Shown here: one piece after another, positions 5,478 through 8,171 of the stretch
Layout: each line of letters opens with the position of its first letter
Numbering within the stretch: position 1 is the stretch's first letter
Assembly: GCA_937864975.1 (NCBI GenBank)
Contig: CALMDI010000661.1
Coordinates: 1-8,171, forward strand
Source: an uncultured Chloroflexota bacterium
GTDB lineage: Bacteria; Chloroflexota; Anaerolineae; Aggregatilineales; Phototrophicaceae
Direction: 5' to 3'
Length of the DNA stretch: 8,171 nt
The notes under the pieces: generated by a model
Databases searched by the model: none
What the model was told of the DNA's origin: nothing
Seen by the model: the letters and a program-made list of their open reading frames with translations, nothing else
Translations under genes and position numbers: made by a program

Positions 5478-7124
5478 TTACGAGGTCAGCGCCCGCGGCT
5501 GGGTAACGAACAGCGGCAGCGTGAAGGAAATCGTCGTTCCGGCACTGGTTTCCGGCGCGATCCAGATTTCGCCGCCGTGCGCCTCGATCAGCCCCTTGCA
5601 GATGGCGAGTCCCAACCCCGCGCCTTTCTGACGGACTTTTTTATCCACCTGTCGAAACGTCTCAAAGACGTGCGGTCGGTCGGCGGGGGGGATGCCTTCG
5701 CCCTCGTCGTGGACGTCGATCTGGACGTGATTGGAGTTTGCCCGCGCCGCGACCGTGATCGTCGTGCCGCGCGGCGAATATTTGACCGAGTTATCGACCA
5801 GATTGACGATGACCTGCGCGATGCGCTGGCTGTCCGCGAGCACGAACGGGAGATCGGCTGCAATGTCCGTCGTCAGGTGATGCTCGGCGGTCAGGGTTTG
5901 AAGCTGCGCCGACGCCGTCCGAAAGATTCGCTCGAACGGCTGGGGTTCGGGCGAAATTCGCAGCGTCCCGGCATGAAGCCGCGACACGTCGAGCAGTTGA
6001 TCGACCAGATCGGTCAGCTTATCGACCTCATCCTCGGTAATGGCGAGAAATTCACGCTGCTGGTCGGTAGTCCACTCCACGTCGGTTGCCAGCAGGGTGC
6101 TCGTGAACCCCTTGATGCTTGCCAGCGGCGTTCGCAGTTCGTGAGAGATCATCGCGAGGAACGTCAGCTTAAGCGCGTTGGCTTGCTCGGCTTGCGCGCG
6201 GGCGATTTGTTCGCGGCGCAGCAGCTCGTCGCGCTCGCGCTCGATTCGGCTGCGCTCGCTCACGTCGCGAAAGACGATAACGACGCCCTCGGTTTCCTCG
6301 TCTACACCGCGGATGGGCGCGCCGCTGTGCTCAATCGGAATTTCACGTCCGTCGCGCGTCACCAGGAGATGATCCTGATGGACGTCTGTAATCGCCGCCT
6401 CGCGTACCACGTGGGCAAATGGGCTTTCGACCGCCTCGCGCGTCGCGGCATCGACCATTGGAAACACAGTTGCGATGTCCTGTCCAATCGCTTCGGCTTC
6501 CGTCCAGCCCGTTAAGGCGGCGGCGACGTCGTTCAGAAACGTAATCTGCCCGCTGACGTCGGTGGCGATGACGCCATCCGCGATGCTTCGGAGCGTGACC
6601 TGCAAGCGCTCGCGCTGGGTCTGCGCCTCGCGGTAGAGCAGGGCATTGTCGACCGCCAGCGCCGCGCGCCGCGCCAGTTCTTCCGCCAGCGCAAGGTCGG
6701 TTGGTTTATAACGCCGCCCGGACTCGCCAAAGACGAGCGTAATCGTGCCGAGCAGCCGCCCGCGCCCGCGCAACTGCACGACGATCTCCGACTTGAAGCC
6801 AAGCGCCCGCAGCAGCCGAAGATGATCCGGGTCGCGCGCTTCGGCGGCAAGGCGCGTCTCCGATACCTTGGAGTCCATCCACGATTGTTGGGTGCGAAGC
6901 ACGTTCGTCAGCGTGTGGCGGTCTTCCAGCAGCAGCAGGGGATAACGCGCTTTAAGTTCGTTGGCGTAAACCGTCTTTTCTGGATTCGCGTGGATTACCG
7001 CCAGCCGCCGCAGATAGCCCCCCGGCTCGATCATTGCCACGTCCTTGTCGAAGGTTTGCGCCGCGAGCTTGATGGCCTCGGCGCCTGTGAGATACGGGTG
7101 AAAGGTGCGGGCGAGCTCGCTCAC
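5478..7124 (-). CDS. Sensor histidine kinase, GAF-PAS-HisKA-HATPase, 5' truncated
   Basis: About 548 residues of a two-component sensor kinase are present, ending at the TAA at 5478. Reading from the junction: a GAF domain (from SELARTFHPYL to LAVDNALLYREA, about 7124-6625), a PAS domain (RSIADGVIATD... to GVVIVFRDVSERS, about 6590-6250), a short coiled-coil linker, a HisKA domain with the phospho-accepting His in MISHELRTPL (codon 6141-6143), and an HATPase_c domain with N box (VNLVDNSVKYS), G1 (DEGEGIP), F box (FETFRQVDKK) and G2 (GAGLGLAI). No membrane segment is seen, but the N-terminus is missing. The open frame continues to 7247, but those extra residues are the antisense of a different gene and show no kinase-like sequence. 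The true start lies beyond the junction. No response regulator is present and the signal is unknown. Confidence 0.9.
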   Translation of the reverse strand: MSELARTFHPYLTGAEAIKLAAQTFDKDVAMIEPGGYLRRLAVIHANPEKTVYANELKARYPLLLLEDRHTLTNVLRTQQSWMDSKVSETRLAAEARDPDHLRLLRALGFKSEIVVQLRGRGRLLGTITLVFGESGRRYKPTDLALAEELARRAALAVDNALLYREAQTQRERLQVTLRSIADGVIATDVSGQITFLNDVAAALTGWTEAEAIGQDIATVFPMVDAATREAVESPFAHVVREAAITDVHQDHLLVTRDGREIPIEHSGAPIRGVDEETEGVVIVFRDVSERSRIERERDELLRREQIARAQAEQANALKLTFLAMISHELRTPLASIKGFTSTLLATDVEWTTDQQREFLAITEDEVDKLTDLVDQLLDVSRLHAGTLRISPEPQPFERIFRTASAQLQTLTAEHHLTTDIAADLPFVLADSQRIAQVIVNLVDNSVKYSPRGTTITVAARANSNHVQIDVHDEGEGIPPADRPHVFETFRQVDKKVRQKGAGLGLAICKGLIEAHGGEIWIAPETSAGTTISFTLPLFVTQPRALTS

Positions 7125-7257
7125 CGACCGCAACCTCCAGTTCGAGGCGCTCCAGATCCTGAAGGAGGCGCCCCCGCAGATCGTCTTCCTCCCGGCCGGA
7201 CAGGGGAACCTGCTCGACCCGTCGACGTTCCTCAAGTCGGCCGGCACGACGCCCTAG
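7102..7257 (+). CDS. 3' fragment of a gene, possibly SPFH/band-7-like
   Basis: About 50 residues ending SAGTTP at the TAG (7255-7257) are readable, including SLTDRNLQFEALQILKEA and QIVFLPAGQGNLLDPSTFL. It has no credible start: a stop lies at 7099-7101 on the kinase side of the junction, and the GTG at 7105 has no ribosome binding site. It therefore looks like the tail of a longer gene cut by the junction. The style of the ending (helix, then IVFLPAG and a short loop) recalls C-termini of prohibitin/SPFH proteins, but this is a weak, memory-based match. It lies 39 nt upstream of glpX on the same strand and shares its codon use, so it belongs with the right-hand DNA. Confidence 0.5.
   Translation, partial: KVRASSLTDRNLQFEALQILKEAPPQIVFLPAGQGNLLDPSTFLKSAGTTP
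7105..7125. other. Chimeric or recombination junction
   Basis: To the left, the minus strand encodes a GAF domain up to about SELARTF. To the right, the plus strand encodes the tail of another gene in the opposite direction. Neither gene has its beginning. By eye, base composition and codon endings change at the same place, from a moderately GC-rich left part with frequent A/T-ending codons to a right part where nearly every codon ends in C or G. No insertion-sequence ends, tRNA or target duplication are visible. Confidence 0.75.
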
Positions 7258-7296
7258 AGCTCGGCCGGGGCGTGTCGGGCATAGGATTCGCGGCGC

Positions 7297-8171
7297 ATGA
7301 GCGCCGAAGCCCCCGACCGCAACCTCGCCCTCGAGCTCGTCCGCGTCACCGAGGCGGCTGCGCTCGCGGCGTCCGGCTGGGTCGGGCGCGGCGAGAAGGA
7401 GAAGGCCGACGCCGCCGCCGTCGACGCGATGCGGCTCGTCCTCGGCACGGTGCGGATGAACGGCACCGTCGTCATCGGGGAGGGCGAGAAGGACGAGGCG
7501 CCGATGCTCTACAACGGCGAGCAGGTCGGCGACGGCACCGGCCCCGCCGTCGACGTCGCCGTCGACCCGCTCGAGGGGACGCGGCTGACCGCGCTCGGGC
7601 AGCCGAACGCGATCGCCGTGATCGCCGTCGCCGAGCGGGGGACGATGTTCGACCCAGGCGCCGCGCTCTACATGGACAAGATCGCGGTCGGGCCCGAGGC
7701 GGCCGGCGCGATCGACATCGACGCCTCGCCGACCGAGAACGTGCGCGCCGTCGCCAAGGCGAAGGGCCTCGACGTCAGCGAGGTCACCGTCGTCGTGCTC
7801 GAGCGCGATCGCCACGAGAACCTGATCCGCGAGCTGCGCGAGGCGGGCGCCCGCGTCAATCTGATCCGCGACGGCGACGTCGCCCCCTCGATCGCCGCCT
7901 CGCAGGCCTTCACCGGCGTCGACATGCTGATGGGAATCGGCGGCACGCCGGAGGGCGTCATCTCCGCAGCCGCGATCAAGTGCATGGGCGGCGCGATCCA
8001 GGGCAAGCTCTGGCCGCGGAACGACGAGGAGCGACAAAGGCTGCTCGAGACGGGCTACGACCTCGACCGGGTGCTGACGACCGATGACCTCGTCTCGGGC
8101 GAGGACGTCTTCGTCGCCGCGACCGGGGTCACGAGCGGCGCCCTGCTGCGCGGCGTGCGCGTCAGCGGCCC
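7297..8171 (+). CDS. glpX: Class II fructose-1,6-bisphosphatase, 3' end beyond window
   Basis: This removes the 1-phosphate from fructose 1,6-bisphosphate, a gluconeogenic step (class II enzymes in some bacteria also act on sedoheptulose 1,7-bisphosphate). 291 residues are present of the usual 320-340. It aligns well with E. coli GlpX: VTEAAALAASGWVGRGEKEKAD near the start, GTVVIGEGEKDEAPMLY, VDPLEGTR, MDKIAVGP, RDGDVAPSIA, GIGGTPEGVISAAA and ATGVTSGALLRGV. The residues expected for metal and substrate binding are in place: D38, E62, D90, E93 and T95. The ATG at 7297 fits the family N-terminus; the ribosome binding site is weak (TAGGA about 10 nt upstream). The reading frame stays open to the window end. 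Codon use is strongly GC-rich, suggesting an Actinomycetota source. Identity is firm; host is inferred. Confidence 0.95.
   Translation, partial: MSAEAPDRNLALELVRVTEAAALAASGWVGRGEKEKADAAAVDAMRLVLGTVRMNGTVVIGEGEKDEAPMLYNGEQVGDGTGPAVDVAVDPLEGTRLTALGQPNAIAVIAVAERGTMFDPGAALYMDKIAVGPEAAGAIDIDASPTENVRAVAKAKGLDVSEVTVVVLERDRHENLIRELREAGARVNLIRDGDVAPSIAASQAFTGVDMLMGIGGTPEGVISAAAIKCMGGAIQGKLWPRNDEERQRLLETGYDLDRVLTTDDLVSGEDVFVAATGVTSGALLRGVRVSG

Noticed and set aside
5577..6515. 312-codon plus-strand open frame over the kinase
   Set aside because: Antisense to well-conserved PAS, HisKA and HATPase domains; it has no family resemblance.
7125..7247. First 41 residues of the kinase open frame
   Set aside because: They are the reverse complement of the plus-strand fragment ending at 7257 and show no GAF or sensor-like sequence, so they are an accident of the junction.
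6952..8037. 361-codon minus-strand open frame over glpX and the kinase start
   Set aside because: Antisense to glpX, with Asp/Arg/Gly-rich low-complexity sequence typical of shadow frames in GC-rich DNA.
6822..8087. 421-codon plus-strand open frame crossing the junction
   Set aside because: It is antisense to the kinase on the left and out of frame with glpX on the right, giving an arginine-rich, low-complexity product. The true plus-strand frame on the right is glpX.
1..8171. CRISPR array, tRNA, rRNA or insertion sequence
   Set aside because: No regularly spaced repeats, cloverleaf-like sequences, rRNA signatures or transposase motifs were seen on either strand.

Overview
The window looks like a contig from a multicellular-type or soil/wastewater bacterium, most likely a Chloroflexota member, over roughly positions 1-7110. 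This is inferred from the gene mix, moderately high G+C, a SAM-I riboswitch ahead of a plant-type cystathionine gamma-synthase, and a Clp_N/kinase-like fusion paired with an FHA protein. Around 7105-7125 the sequence switches abruptly to DNA of even higher G+C with actinobacterial-type codon use (nearly all codons end in C or G). A truncated histidine kinase on the minus strand meets the 3' tail of an unrelated plus-strand gene there, followed by glpX. I read this as a chimeric join (assembly artefact) or, less likely, a real recombination junction, so the two sides should not be interpreted as one neighbourhood.

Layout. Positions 1-86 are non-coding and carry one copy of a short dispersed repeat. 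From 2358 down to 87 a two-gene minus-strand operon encodes a stand-alone FHA domain protein and, 3 nt downstream, a protein with an N-terminal Clp repeat domain joined to an APH/choline-kinase-like domain. This second gene is interrupted by an apparent 1-nt frameshift at 502-504, and its C-terminus continues in another frame to 87. Positions 2359-2736 are a divergent control region: a plausible -10 for the FHA operon, a good plus-strand promoter, a textbook SAM-I riboswitch (2491-2592), and two tandem intrinsic-terminator hairpins. The second hairpin contains a segment complementary at 12 of 13 positions to the 5' P1 strand of the aptamer. The riboswitch leads into metB (cystathionine gamma-synthase, 2737-3990, plus). 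It converges with thrC (threonine synthase, 5389-4091, minus) across a 100-bp spacer with an inverted repeat that may act as a two-way terminator. A GAF-PAS-HisKA-HATPase sensor kinase (minus, 5' end lost at the junction) lies 88 nt upstream of thrC.

How the genes work together. metB and thrC are the two enzymes at the methionine/threonine branch point. In plants both use O-phosphohomoserine; the strong resemblance of this MetB to plant enzymes, with thrC alongside, makes phosphohomoserine a reasonable candidate substrate, but the sequence alone does not prove it. Methionine supply controls only the metB side, through the SAM riboswitch. The FHA and Clp_N/kinase pair looks like a phospho-signalling or conflict-type module of unknown function. 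The glpX side (class II fructose-1,6-bisphosphatase) belongs to gluconeogenesis in a probably different organism.
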